Positions 26,361-35,396 of a stretch of 64,000 bases of DNA are shown in pieces. Location: NCBI RefSeq assembly GCF_024721585.1, contig NZ_CP102629.1:372001-436000 (forward strand), written 5' to 3'. The position numbers were made by a program, and so were the translations under genes. This DNA is from Sphingomicrobium aestuariivivum. GTDB lineage: Bacteria > Pseudomonadota > Alphaproteobacteria > Sphingomonadales > Sphingomonadaceae. The notes under the pieces are model-generated. The model did no database searches and was not told where the DNA came from. It saw only the letters and a list, made by a program, of their open reading frames with translations. The stretch's first letter is position 1. Every line of letters starts with the position of its first letter.

Positions 26361-27527
26361 ATGAAAATCCATGATCTCATCCGCGACAGCGCGGAACTCG
26401 CCGACCTCGTCTCCCGCATGCAAACCGCCGACTATGTCGTCGTCGACACCGAATTCATGCGCGAGAACACCTATTGGCCGATCCTCTGCCTGATCCAGAT
26501 TTCGGACGGCAAGGAAGCCGCCGCGATCGATCCGCTGGCCGATGGCATCGACATGGCCCCCCTCCTCGACCTGCTCGTCGAGAATGACGAGGTGCTAAAG
26601 GTCTTCCACGCCGGCGGCCAGGACCTCGAAATCTTCCACAATCTCACCGGCAAGGTGCCGGCCCCGCTTTTCGACACGCAGATCGCGGCGATGGCGCTCG
26701 GCTATGGCGAACAGGTCGGCTACGCCAATCTCGTCGCCGCCACCTTGGGCCACCAGCTCGACAAGGGCGCGCGTTTCACCGACTGGTCGCGCCGCCCGCT
26801 CGATACGCGCCAGCTCGACTATGCCATCGCCGACGTCACCCATCTCGCCGAAATCTTTCCCCAGCTGCTCGAACGGCTCGTGGAAACCGGTCGCGGTGCG
26901 TGGCTCGACGAGGAGATGGCGCGGCTCGCCGACCCCTCCTCCTTCGCCTTCGAGCCCGAGGATGCGTGGAAGCGGGTCAAGCTGCCGAGCCGCAAGCCCG
27001 AGGTGCTCGGCCGCATGAAGGCGCTCGCCGCCTGGCGCGAGCGCGAGGCCCGCGGCAAGGACCTGCCGCGCGGGCGCATCGTCAAGGACGACACGCTCGG
27101 CGAACTCGCCAACCATCCGCCCAAGCGGCAGGAGGATCTCGTCAAGGTGCGCGGCCTGTCGAAGGGCTGGCGCGACAACGAGATCGGCGCCCGCCTGATG
27201 GACGCGCTCGCCAACGCCGAACCGCTCGACAAGGACGAGATGCCTGCCAAGCCGCAGCGCCGCCCGGGCCTCACCAAGGACGCCAGCCTCGTCAGCGACC
27301 TGTTGAAGCTCCTCCTCAAGATTCGCGCCAAGGAAGCCGGCGTCGCGCCGCGCCTCATCGCGCGGTCGCAGGAGCTGGAGCTGCTCGCCGCGGGCGAGCG
27401 CGAGGGCCTCGACATCCTGTCGGGCTGGCGCTTCGAGGAATTCGGTCGCGATGCGCTCGACCTCGTCGAGGGCCGCCTCGCCTTTGCCACCGAGAATGGC
27501 AAACTCAAGATGACGCGGACCGACTAG
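26361..27527 (+). CDS. rnd: Ribonuclease D
   Basis: 3'-5' exoribonuclease that matures tRNA 3' ends. The 388-residue protein has the DEDD exonuclease domain (about 1-185) with VVDTEFMREN (Exo I, Asp and Glu), VFHAGGQDLEIF (Exo II, Asp) and YAIADVTHLAEI (Exo III, Tyr and Asp), followed by an HRDC domain (about 205-290, KALAAWREREARGKDLPR) and a second HRDC-like helical part. The length matches E. coli RNase D. It converges with the ppx gene with only one base between the stops, so each must terminate inside the other. Confidence 0.95.
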   Translation: MKIHDLIRDSAELADLVSRMQTADYVVVDTEFMRENTYWPILCLIQISDGKEAAAIDPLADGIDMAPLLDLLVENDEVLKVFHAGGQDLEIFHNLTGKVPAPLFDTQIAAMALGYGEQVGYANLVAATLGHQLDKGARFTDWSRRPLDTRQLDYAIADVTHLAEIFPQLLERLVETGRGAWLDEEMARLADPSSFAFEPEDAWKRVKLPSRKPEVLGRMKALAAWREREARGKDLPRGRIVKDDTLGELANHPPKRQEDLVKVRGLSKGWRDNEIGARLMDALANAEPLDKDEMPAKPQRRPGLTKDASLVSDLLKLLLKIRAKEAGVAPRLIARSQELELLAAGEREGLDILSGWRFEEFGRDALDLVEGRLAFATENGKLKMTRTD

Positions 27528-27528
27528 C

Positions 27529-28995
27529 TCAGCTGAAGCGCACTTTCGCCTCGAGCGAGAGCGCGCTCGCCAGCTGGTCGTGACGCTTCTGCACGGCAGG
27601 GCCGTAGAGGCGATATTGCGCCTCCGGCAGCGACAGCACGACCGCGCCGCCGTCGCGGCGGATCGAGGACTGGCGCAGGATGCGGTCGACCCCGCCCGAC
27701 AGGCGCATGGCGAGCCGGATGGCGCGTCCCCACCCCTCGGCGCGGGCGACATTCCTCTCGCTCAATAGCGCCTCGATACGCGGATCGAAGCCGCCATTGC
27801 CGCCAAACGCCGTGTAGAGCGCGCGCCCGATCAGCGCGCGGCCCTTGGCGTCGATCCCGACCCAATTGCCGTGCAGCGCAAGATCGACGGCGCGTTCGGC
27901 GCGATAGTCGGGATGCGCGTTCCACGCGATATCGCCGAGCAGGCAGGTGGCGAGCCGGAGCCGCGCCTTGTGCTGGCCGTCGGCGGTGAAGAGCGGCGCA
28001 ATCCACTGGTCGAGCCGCGCGCCGAGATCGCCGAAGCGGCCGAGCTGGCGCCCGACCTCCAGTGCGGCAGCAAGCAGCGGGTCGTGCTTTCGCGCCTCGG
28101 CCGACAGGTCCTGGTAGAGTAGCCCCTCGCGCAGGCCGTCGGCGGAGATGATGATCCGCTCGGGGCTCAGCAGCCCGACGAGCGCGGTCAGGATGGCGAT
28201 GCCGGCGGAAAGGTGTGGCACTCGCTGGCTCGAGATATTCGCCTCGCTCTTGAGCCTGTCCGCCCCCCATTCCTCCGCGAGCGCCGCCAGTTCGGGGAGG
28301 CGCGCGGGATCGAGCCGGTGCTGGTGCGCGATGGGCAGCGGATGGTGCGAGGAGCGCATGTCGAGCTGGGCGATGGCGCGGAAACTGCCGCCGACCAGGT
28401 AGAGCCCCTCGCCCTTCGCGGCGCGGGCGAGCTCACCACCTTCCAGCGCATGGGCGAGCTTGGCGGCGATCAGTTCGGCATCGGGCGGATCGCCAACGCG
28501 CAATACGCCGAGCGGCTCGGACGACACCGCCCCGACATGACCGCGCGCAACCCCCGCCAGCTCGAGGCTGCCCCCGCCGAGGTCGGCGACCACGCCCTTG
28601 GCCCAGGGAATGGCGCTCAGCACGCCCAGCGCCGAGGCCACCGCTTCCTCCTCGCCCGACAGGAGCGCGGGCTTGAGCCCCATCTTGGCGACGGCATAGA
28701 GGAAATCGGGACCGTTCGAGGCATCGCGCACCGCGGCGGTGGCGACGGTGCGCAACCGCTTCACCCGCATCATCTTGGCGATGACACGGAAGCGGGCAAG
28801 TGCGTCGAGCGCCATCGCCATCGCTTCCTCGTCCATCGTCCCGTCGGTGCCAAGGCTGCGCCCGAGGCCCGCCATCACCTTCTCGTTGAACAGGATCGAG
28901 GGCACGCGCTCGCTGCCGCCATAAACGACGAGGCGGACCGAGTTCGACCCGATGTCGATGATGCCCACGGGGCCGAAGGCAAGATCGCCGATCAT
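27529..28995 (-). CDS. ppx: Exopolyphosphatase / guanosine pentaphosphatase, Ppx/GppA family
   Basis: Hydrolyses polyphosphate from the ends, or pppGpp to ppGpp. The 488-residue protein has the actin-like ASKHA fold: GIIDIGSNSVRLVVYGG at 11-27, VADLGGGSLELAG near residue 140, and the family Glu in SGEEEAVAS. A C-terminal HD-like helical region (about 310-488) is typical of the longer Ppx/GppA proteins. The ATG at 28995 overlaps the ppk1 stop by four bases (ATGA), which makes synthesis and breakdown enzymes translationally coupled. Whether polyP or pppGpp is preferred cannot be told from sequence. Confidence 0.93.
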   Translation of the reverse strand: MIGDLAFGPVGIIDIGSNSVRLVVYGGSERVPSILFNEKVMAGLGRSLGTDGTMDEEAMAMALDALARFRVIAKMMRVKRLRTVATAAVRDASNGPDFLYAVAKMGLKPALLSGEEEAVASALGVLSAIPWAKGVVADLGGGSLELAGVARGHVGAVSSEPLGVLRVGDPPDAELIAAKLAHALEGGELARAAKGEGLYLVGGSFRAIAQLDMRSSHHPLPIAHQHRLDPARLPELAALAEEWGADRLKSEANISSQRVPHLSAGIAILTALVGLLSPERIIISADGLREGLLYQDLSAEARKHDPLLAAALEVGRQLGRFGDLGARLDQWIAPLFTADGQHKARLRLATCLLGDIAWNAHPDYRAERAVDLALHGNWVGIDAKGRALIGRALYTAFGGNGGFDPRIEALLSERNVARAEGWGRAIRLAMRLSGGVDRILRQSSIRRDGGAVVLSLPEAQYRLYGPAVQKRHDQLASALSLEAKVRFS

Positions 28996-31160
28996 CCGCC
29001 GCGCTGTGTGAGCTTGAGTTTCGGGATTTTCTTGCCGGCTAGCGCGGCGCCGCGCCCCGACAGCGAGGGGTTGTTCATGAAATAATGGTGGCAGTTGAAA
29101 TGTCGCTTGCCCGGCTGCAGGCGCTCGTAACGCCCGTCGGCGCCGAGCACCCAACTCTGTTCATTGTCGATAAGGTTGGCGATCATCACCTGTTCAAGAA
29201 CCTGCGCATGCACCGTCGGGTTCTCCAGCGGCATCATATATTCCACGCGGCGGTCGAAGTTGCGGGGCATCCAGTCGGCCGAGGAGATGAAGACCTTGGC
29301 ATTGTCGTGCGGCAGGCGCTCACCGTTCGCGAACACGAAAATGCGGCTGTGCTCGAGAAAACGCCCGACGATCGATTTCACGCGGATATTCTCGGAGAGC
29401 CCCTCCACCCCGGGCCGGAGGCAGCAGATGCCGCGTACGACAAGGTCGATCGACACCCCCGCGAGGCTCGCCTCGTAAAGCTTGTCGATGACGGTGCGGT
29501 CGACGAGCTGGTTCATCTTTGCCCAGATCGCCGCCGGACGACCCGCCAGCGCATTCTCGATCTCGCGGTCGACCAGCTTGAGGATCTTGGCGCGCAGGCT
29601 GGCAGGACTGAATGTCGCCAGTTCGAGCCCCTTCGGGCGCACGAAGCCGGTGACGAGGTTGAACATCTTGGCCGCATCGCGCGCCGCCCGCGTCGAGGCC
29701 GTGAAGAAGCTGAGGTCGGTATAGATGCGGCTGGTGACGGGGTGGTAGTTGCCGGTGCCCCAATGGGTGTAGGTGCGCATCTTGTCGCCCTCGCGGCGTA
29801 CCACCATCGCCACCTTGGCGTGGGTCTTCCATTCGAAGAAGCCGTAGACGACCTGCACGCCGGCGCGTTCGAGGCGTGCGGCCCAGAGCAGGTTCTGCTC
29901 CTCGTCGAAGCGCGCCTTCAGTTCGACCACCGCGGTGACCGACTTGCCCGCCTCTGCCGCATTGGCCAGTGCCTCGATGATCTCGGACTGCTTGCCGGCG
30001 CGATAGAGCGCCATCTTGATCGCCACGACATCGGGATCCTGCGCCGCCTGGCGCAGGAATGACACCACGACGTCGAAGGTCTCATAGGGGTGGTGGACGA
30101 CGATGTCCTTGGCGCGGATCGCGGCGAAACAGTCGCCGCCATATTCCTTGATCCGCTCGGGAAAGCGCGGGGTATAGGGTGCGAACTTGAGGTCGGGCCG
30201 CTCGACCTCGACGATCTGGGCGAGGTCCGCCATGCCGATCATGCCCGACGTCTCGACGATCAGCGCATTGTCCGCCTCGAGCCCCTCCGAGATGACCTGT
30301 TCGAGGTCATCGGGCGTGTCGGCGGCCAGTTCGAGGCGGATGATCCGCCCGCGCCGCCGCCGCTTGATCGCCGAGCGGAAGGTGAGGACGAGATCCTCGG
30401 CCTCTTCCTCGATCTCGATGTCGCTGTCGCGCAGCACGCGGAAGGCCCCCGCGCCGCGCTTCTCGAACCCCGGGAACAACCGGTCGAAGAATTCGCGAAT
30501 GACGCTCTCGATCGCGATCACCCGCGTCCCTTCGCCCGATCCCGGCAGTGCCATGAAGCGCGGCAGCGAGGGCGGGATCATGAGCAGTTCGACGAGATCC
30601 TCGCCGATCTTGGGATCGTAGAGGTCGAAGATCAGCCCGAAACCCGCATTGGCGACGAAGGGGAACGGGTTGACCCCGTCGACCACTTGCGGGGTGACCA
30701 CCGGCAGGATTTCCTCGTCAAAGCGATGCGCGAGATAGTCGCGCTCTTCTTGCGTGAGCTCCTCGCGGTGGATGACGTCGAGCCCTGCTTCCTCGAGCGC
30801 CGCGCGCAGGTCGATCCATAGCGCCTGCGCCTGCGCCGTCAGCGCATCGGCCTCGGCGGCGATATCCTCGAGCTGCTGCGAGGGCGTACGCCCGTCCATC
30901 GACAGTTCCTCGATGCCCTGCAGCTGCTGGCCCTTGAGGCCGGCGACACGGACCATGAAGAATTCGTCGAGGTTTGAGCCCGCGATAGCGAGGAAACGGA
31001 GGCGTTCGAGCAGCGGGTGCGCGGGATTGGCGGCTTCTTCCAGCACGCGCTTGTTGAATTCGAGCCACGACAGTTCGCGGTTGAAATAGCGCTCCGGACC
31101 GAAGGCATCGACCCGCTTTGCGGCGGGGACACCGTCGACATCCGGATCGGCCTCGCTCAT
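28992..31160 (-). CDS. ppk1: Polyphosphate kinase 1
   Basis: Builds polyphosphate from ATP, reversibly. From the ATG at 31160 the protein has 722 residues with the PPK1 layout: N domain (YFNRELSWLEFNKRVLEEA), head domain, and two phospholipase-D-like C-terminal domains. The autophosphorylated His lies in YTHWGTGNYHPVT and the second catalytic His in RFLEHSRIFVFANG. Both are intact. The gene overlaps hdaA upstream and ppx downstream by ATGA, giving a tightly coupled hdaA-ppk1-ppx message. The frame is open upstream of the chosen ATG only because it runs into hdaA. Confidence 0.97.
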   Translation of the reverse strand: MSEADPDVDGVPAAKRVDAFGPERYFNRELSWLEFNKRVLEEAANPAHPLLERLRFLAIAGSNLDEFFMVRVAGLKGQQLQGIEELSMDGRTPSQQLEDIAAEADALTAQAQALWIDLRAALEEAGLDVIHREELTQEERDYLAHRFDEEILPVVTPQVVDGVNPFPFVANAGFGLIFDLYDPKIGEDLVELLMIPPSLPRFMALPGSGEGTRVIAIESVIREFFDRLFPGFEKRGAGAFRVLRDSDIEIEEEAEDLVLTFRSAIKRRRRGRIIRLELAADTPDDLEQVISEGLEADNALIVETSGMIGMADLAQIVEVERPDLKFAPYTPRFPERIKEYGGDCFAAIRAKDIVVHHPYETFDVVVSFLRQAAQDPDVVAIKMALYRAGKQSEIIEALANAAEAGKSVTAVVELKARFDEEQNLLWAARLERAGVQVVYGFFEWKTHAKVAMVVRREGDKMRTYTHWGTGNYHPVTSRIYTDLSFFTASTRAARDAAKMFNLVTGFVRPKGLELATFSPASLRAKILKLVDREIENALAGRPAAIWAKMNQLVDRTVIDKLYEASLAGVSIDLVVRGICCLRPGVEGLSENIRVKSIVGRFLEHSRIFVFANGERLPHDNAKVFISSADWMPRNFDRRVEYMMPLENPTVHAQVLEQVMIANLIDNEQSWVLGADGRYERLQPGKRHFNCHHYFMNNPSLSGRGAALAGKKIPKLKLTQRGG

Positions 31161-31765
31161 GCCGCCTGCCCTTTCATCTCCAATGCCCGCCTGATGGTCG
31201 GCACGGTCAGCCGCGCGCGCTCGGCAATGGCAAAGCGGTCGATCGCCTCGACGGTCCGCTCCACCTCCCAATAGCTGCGTTCCGAGCGCGCCACCAGATA
31301 AGCGGCGGCCTCGGGCGGCAGGTAGAGCCCTCGATCGGCGAAATGCAGTTCGAACAGCTGGCCGAGCAGCGCGTCATCGGGTGCCTCGATCCGCCAGATC
31401 GGGCTGGCACCCAGGCGCGTGTTCAGGTCGGGAAGCCCGGGCGACCAGTGCGGCGGGGCCTCGTCGGCGACGAACAGCAAGGGGCGCCCCTCTTCCTGCG
31501 CGCGGTTCCAGGCGTGGAACAACGCTTCCTCGTCATGGTCCTGTGCATCGTCGAAGACGCGCGCATCCATTTCCTCGGCGAACTGGCGCGCCAGCAGGCT
31601 GCGGCCCGAGCGGCGCGGTCCCGTGAGGATGGCGGTGCGCACAGGCCAGTCGCGCCAGCCTGCCAGCCCTGCCACCGCGAGACGGTTGGCCTCGCTGGCG
31701 ATGAAGCGGCGCGGGCCTTCCTCCTGCGGCCAGTCGAGCGGTAGCGCGATCTGGGCGGGAGCCAT
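31157..31765 (-). CDS. hdaA: DnaA regulatory inactivator HdaA (Hda-like AAA+ protein)
   Basis: Promotes hydrolysis of DnaA-bound ATP together with the sliding clamp, which prevents re-initiation of replication. The protein has 202 residues. The N-terminus MAPAQIALPLDW contains the clamp-binding peptide (QIALPL). The P-loop reads LTGPRRSGRSLLARQ, with Arg at the usual Lys position, as is common in Hda. The C-terminal lid holds VARSERSYWEVERTVEAID with the Arg-finger-type arginine. There is no DNA-binding domain, which separates it from DnaA. It sits between DUF2066 (TGATG) and ppk1 (ATGA) with overlapping codons. Confidence 0.92.
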   Translation of the reverse strand: MAPAQIALPLDWPQEEGPRRFIASEANRLAVAGLAGWRDWPVRTAILTGPRRSGRSLLARQFAEEMDARVFDDAQDHDEEALFHAWNRAQEEGRPLLFVADEAPPHWSPGLPDLNTRLGASPIWRIEAPDDALLGQLFELHFADRGLYLPPEAAAYLVARSERSYWEVERTVEAIDRFAIAERARLTVPTIRRALEMKGQAA

Positions 31766-32994
31766 CAGCCGTCGTCGCCCTCGATCACCGGCGCTGGCGC
31801 GGGCGGCGCCGGTTGCGGCGCGGGACGGTTGATCGTCTGCTGCTGGATCTGCAGCACACCCGCGACATAGGTCGAATACCAACCGCGGGCGAGCAGCGAG
31901 GCACGCAGCTGGTTCACGTCGCCGCGATAGGTGACAAGCACGTTCGAGATCGCGCCCGCCGCGAGGCTCTGTTCGGTCACGCCCTCGACCCCGCCGGTCC
32001 CGCGCAACGCCGCCAGTGCCCCGCGCAGTGCACCGGAATCGGCGGCGTAGATGCGCATCTGATAGGTCGACACCGGCACCACGACATCCTCGACCTCGAC
32101 TGGCGGCGGTGCCTTCTCGACGATGATCGACCGGTCAGGACCTAGGTCGCCCTCGCGGAAGGCACGCGCGAACATGCGGTCCATGCGCGCGGCGGCCTGG
32201 TTCATCATCGCAGGGATCGCCGAACTGTCGGCGGCGCGCAGCGTGAAGCTGCCGAGCGGCTCGCGGTCGCGGCCGACACGGGCGACGAACCGCCCTTCCG
32301 CCGGCCCGCCCGGATAGAGGCGGTGCAAGGTGACCTCGGCGATGAGGATATTGCTGGCGCCATAGAGGTCGGCGACATTGGTCCACCATTCGGTGCCGGG
32401 CCGGCGCGTCGCTGCCTCGTTGACCAGCAGCGGGTCGACCCCGAGGCCTGAAACACGGACATAATCGACCGGCGTGTCGGCGGTGCGGAAGAGCGCCCAG
32501 GCGCGCTGCCACGGGTTACGCGTCTCCACGCTGGTCACCGTACCGCCGGTGACGGTCACGGGAATAAGCAGCATCGGTGCCGAGCGGCGTTGCCCGCCCG
32601 ACAGGCCGAGCCGTTCGCCGGTGCGGGCACGATCGAACTGGATGCCGAGGGTGGCGATATAGCGCTTGGGGCCGATCTGTTCGCGCTCGACGACGACCGC
32701 GCTGACGAGCTGGTCGAGCGTGTCGTCGGACAGGCGCGGCGCACGATTGGCGGGCCGCTCGGTGGTCTGCGCCCACACGCGGCGCCAGCCTTCGCGCTGG
32801 GCGATGCGCCAGCCGTTGAAGCGCGCGTCCTGCGGCGTTTCGCCCGCGACATCCACCTCGATTCCCGTCACCTCGAGAACCTGCGCGGTATCGCGCGGCA
32901 GGATGCCACGATCGCCATCCTCCATCTGCGCGGCCGCATAAGTGCCGGCCAGGAGGAAGGGCAGCAGGACGAAAAAGAAGCGCCTTAGGGTCAT
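31765..32994 (-). CDS. DUF2066 / heavy-metal-associated-like exported protein
   Basis: Protein of 409 residues with unknown role. From the ATG at 32994 it starts with a clear signal peptide, MTLRRFFFVLLPFLLAGTYAAAQ, so it is exported. The region around 35-240 contains GWRIAQREGWRRVW, DQLVSAVVVEREQIGPKRYIATLGIQFD and similar DUF2066 features. A second small domain near residues 300-385 (VSTYQMRIYAADSGALRGAL and LRASLLARGWY) has a ferredoxin-like pattern. The C-terminus is proline-rich (PAPQPAPPAPAP). It is first in the run to hdaA-ppk1-ppx and shares one base with the hdaA start. The divergent purM begins 62 bp away. Confidence 0.8.
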   Translation of the reverse strand: MTLRRFFFVLLPFLLAGTYAAAQMEDGDRGILPRDTAQVLEVTGIEVDVAGETPQDARFNGWRIAQREGWRRVWAQTTERPANRAPRLSDDTLDQLVSAVVVEREQIGPKRYIATLGIQFDRARTGERLGLSGGQRRSAPMLLIPVTVTGGTVTSVETRNPWQRAWALFRTADTPVDYVRVSGLGVDPLLVNEAATRRPGTEWWTNVADLYGASNILIAEVTLHRLYPGGPAEGRFVARVGRDREPLGSFTLRAADSSAIPAMMNQAAARMDRMFARAFREGDLGPDRSIIVEKAPPPVEVEDVVVPVSTYQMRIYAADSGALRGALAALRGTGGVEGVTEQSLAAGAISNVLVTYRGDVNQLRASLLARGWYSTYVAGVLQIQQQTINRPAPQPAPPAPAPVIEGDDG

Positions 32995-33056
32995 ATGTGC
33001 GTCCTTGTGGCGATTTGGTCGTGGATTTCCAAGCCTCATCTCGTTAGCGATGCGGC

Positions 33057-34124
33057 ATGAACGACAAGACCGGCCTGTCCTACGAAGAAGCGGGCGTCTC
33101 GATCGAGGCGGGCAACGCCCTCGTCAAGATGATCGCTCCCCTCGCCCGCGCTACCGCGCGCCCCGGTGCCGATGCGGCCCTCGGCGGCTTCGGCGGGGTG
33201 TTCGATCCCAAGGCGGCAGGCTTCGAGGACCCGCTCCTCGTCGCCGCCAACGATGGCGTCGGCACCAAATTGAAGCTCGCGATCGACACCGGCATCCACA
33301 GGTACGTGGGCATCGACCTCGTCTCCATGTGCGTGAACGACCTCATCGTGCAGGGCGCCGAGCCGCTCTTCTTCCTCGACTATTATGCCACCGGCAAACT
33401 CGACAATGACGTCGCCGCGCAGGTCGTCGCCTCGATCGCCGAGGGCTGCCAGATTTCGGGCTGCGCGCTGATCGGCGGCGAGACGGCCGAAATGCCCGGC
33501 ATGTACGAGGGCAGCGACTATGACCTCGCGGGTTTCTGTGTCGGCGCGGTCGAGCGCGGCCAGCTCCTCGACGCCTCCAAGGTCGAACCCGGTGATGTCC
33601 TGCTCGGCCTTGCCTCCAACGGCGTCCATTCTAACGGGTTCAGCCTCGTGCGCCGGATCATCGAGCGCGAAGGCTGGAGCCTCGACATGGCGGTGCCGGG
33701 CGATGGTCGCAGCCTTGGCGAAGCGCTGCTCGCCCCGACGCAAATCTACGTCCGCCCCCTCCTCGGGCCGCTGCGCGAAAACCGCATCCATGCGCTTGCG
33801 CACATTACTGGCGGCGGCCTGCTCGAGAACATCCCGCGCTCGCTGCCCAAGGGCTGCCATGCGCATGTCGACATGACCGCCTGGGAGCGGCCTGCGCTCT
33901 TCACCATGCTGCAACAGGGCGGCGCGGTAGAAGAGGCCGAGATGGCGCGCACCTTCAATTGCGGCATCGGCATGGTTGCCATCGTTCCCGCCGACGAGGC
34001 CGAAGCGCTCGCGCTGCACCTCGGCCGCGAGGGGATCGAGACCTTCCGCATCGGCGAGGTGCGCGAGGGAACGCGCGGCTGCACCGTCACCGGCGAGGGC
34101 TGGTCGGCGACCCATGACGCCTGA
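33057..34124 (+). CDS. purM: Phosphoribosylformylglycinamidine cyclo-ligase PurM (AIR synthetase)
   Basis: Fifth step of purine synthesis: closes the imidazole ring of AIR using ATP. The 355-residue protein shows the PurM fold: [13 protein letters not shown], the [10 protein letters not shown] motif, [31 protein letters not shown] (split by many contact residues), [14 protein letters not shown], and [15 protein letters not shown]. All are strongly conserved. Start ATG at 33057. The stop lies inside the first codons of purN (11-bp overlap), so the two purine enzymes are coupled. Confidence 0.97.
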   Translation: MNDKTGLSYEEAGVSIEAGNALVKMIAPLARATARPGADAALGGFGGVFDPKAAGFEDPLLVAANDGVGTKLKLAIDTGIHRYVGIDLVSMCVNDLIVQGAEPLFFLDYYATGKLDNDVAAQVVASIAEGCQISGCALIGGETAEMPGMYEGSDYDLAGFCVGAVERGQLLDASKVEPGDVLLGLASNGVHSNGFSLVRRIIEREGWSLDMAVPGDGRSLGEALLAPTQIYVRPLLGPLRENRIHALAHITGGGLLENIPRSLPKGCHAHVDMTAWERPALFTMLQQGGAVEEAEMARTFNCGIGMVAIVPADEAEALALHLGREGIETFRIGEVREGTRGCTVTGEGWSATHDA

Positions 34125-34677
34125 CCCGCGAAAGGTCGCGATCCTGATCTCGGGGCGCGGCTCGAACATGCGCGCATTGGTCGAGAAGGCCGAAGGCTAT
34201 GAGGTCACGCTCGTCGCCTCCAACCGCCCCTCTGCGCCCGGCCTCGCCTGGGCCGAAGAACGCGGCATCGAGACGTGGAGCGAGGACAGCCGCGGGCAGG
34301 ACCGCGCTGACTTTGACAAACGGCTCGGCGACCGGCTCGAGGAAAGCGGTGCGGGCACCATCGCGCTGGCGGGGTTCATGCGTATCCTCGGCCCCGACTT
34401 CATCCGCCGCTTCGAAGGACGGATGCTCAACATCCATCCTTCGCTCCTGCCCAAGTACAAGGGTCTCGACACGCACGCGCGGGCCTTGGAGGCAGGCGAT
34501 GCCGAACATGGCTGCAGCGTCCATGTCGTGACCGAGGAGCTCGACGCAGGCGAAGTCGTCGCGCAGGCCCGCGTCCCCGTTACCGACAGCGACACGATCG
34601 GCACGCTCGAGGCCAAGGTGCTGATCGAAGAGCACAAGCTCTACCCGCAGGCCCTCGCTCGCTTCGCGGCGCGCTAG
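34114..34677 (+). CDS. purN: Phosphoribosylglycinamide formyltransferase PurN
   Basis: Transfers a formyl group from 10-formyl-tetrahydrofolate to GAR in purine synthesis. The protein has 187 residues from the ATG at 34114 ([18 protein letters not shown]). Visible are the phosphate loop [21 protein letters not shown], the catalytic [12 protein letters not shown] (Asn, His) and the late Asp in [12 protein letters not shown]. The frame is open further upstream only because it overlaps purM. Its last four bases overlap the convergent FMN reductase gene. Confidence 0.96.
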   Translation: MTPDPRKVAILISGRGSNMRALVEKAEGYEVTLVASNRPSAPGLAWAEERGIETWSEDSRGQDRADFDKRLGDRLEESGAGTIALAGFMRILGPDFIRRFEGRMLNIHPSLLPKYKGLDTHARALEAGDAEHGCSVHVVTEELDAGEVVAQARVPVTDSDTIGTLEAKVLIEEHKLYPQALARFAAR

Positions 34678-35216
34678 TCGAGGCGATCGATCCAGTCGGC
34701 GAAGGCCTTCAGAGATTTCCCGAGGAACTTGCGGCTGCTTTCGTCGGTCAGCTTGCCGTCCTCGATCTTGTCCTTGCAATTGTTCACCAGGACCTCGGGG
34801 CCCGGCCATAGCCGCATGCCGATGGTCCAGGCGACGACCCGCAGATGCGCATGCGCGCGCGCCGTGCCGACGGGGCCGGGCGAGGCACCGACGCTCATCG
34901 CGGGCTTGTCTTTCAGCGGCTGCCCCGCGCTCGGACGGCTGAGCCAGTCGAGCGCATTCTTGAGCACGCCGGTTAGCGAGTGATTATATTCGGGATTGCC
35001 GATGAGGATCGCATCGGCGGCCTTGGCTTTCAGGATCATCGCCGCCGCGCCGCCCGGCGGGTCGTTCTCGATATCCTCGTTGAACATCTCGACATCAGTC
35101 GGGGTGAAGACCTCGATTTCCATCCCCTCGGGCGCGAGTTCGGCGGCGGCATCAAGCACCGCGCGATTGAAACTGCCGTCACGAAGCGATCCACAGATCG
35201 CCAATACCTTGGTCAT
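34674..35216 (-). CDS. NADPH-dependent FMN reductase / quinone reductase family
   Basis: Flavodoxin-like oxidoreductase of 180 residues. The FMN phosphate loop is ICGSLRDGSFNRAVLDA and the conserved GNPEYNHSLTGVLKNALDW binds the flavin ring. The segment SVGASPGPVGTARAHAHLR near residue 115-133 is typical of ChrR/MsuE-type proteins. The substrate may be a quinone, chromate or free flavin. The start at 35216 (MTKVLAICGSLRDG) has AAAGGAG six bases upstream; an ATG at 35222 is also in frame. The gene faces purN and lies beside the A+T-richer araC patch. Confidence 0.88.
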   Translation of the reverse strand: MTKVLAICGSLRDGSFNRAVLDAAAELAPEGMEIEVFTPTDVEMFNEDIENDPPGGAAAMILKAKAADAILIGNPEYNHSLTGVLKNALDWLSRPSAGQPLKDKPAMSVGASPGPVGTARAHAHLRVVAWTIGMRLWPGPEVLVNNCKDKIEDGKLTDESSRKFLGKSLKAFADWIDRLD

Positions 35217-35362
35217 GCGCATCTCCTTTCGCGCAAGAACGGCAGGACAAAGCGCCTCGTTCCGATGCATCGGCCAAGGGGGCAAAAGCGTCGGGGAAAA
35301 ACGTTCAAGGCAGTAGATCACACGATGTCCGCCATCGACCCCATTGCGTACGTCGGAACCTC

Positions 35363-35390
35363 TTGAAACTGATACTCATCTGCCTATGCG
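35363..35390 (+). promoter_or_regulatory. Candidate promoter of the AraC-type regulator
   Basis: TTGAAA (35363-35368) and TATGCG (35385-35390) are separated by 16 bases. The -10 ends only six bases before the ATG at 35397, so if used the mRNA would be almost leaderless. This would fit the lack of a good Shine-Dalgarno at that ATG. The rest of the gap 35217-35362 shows nothing recognisable. Confidence 0.3.
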
Positions 35391-35396
35391 CACATC

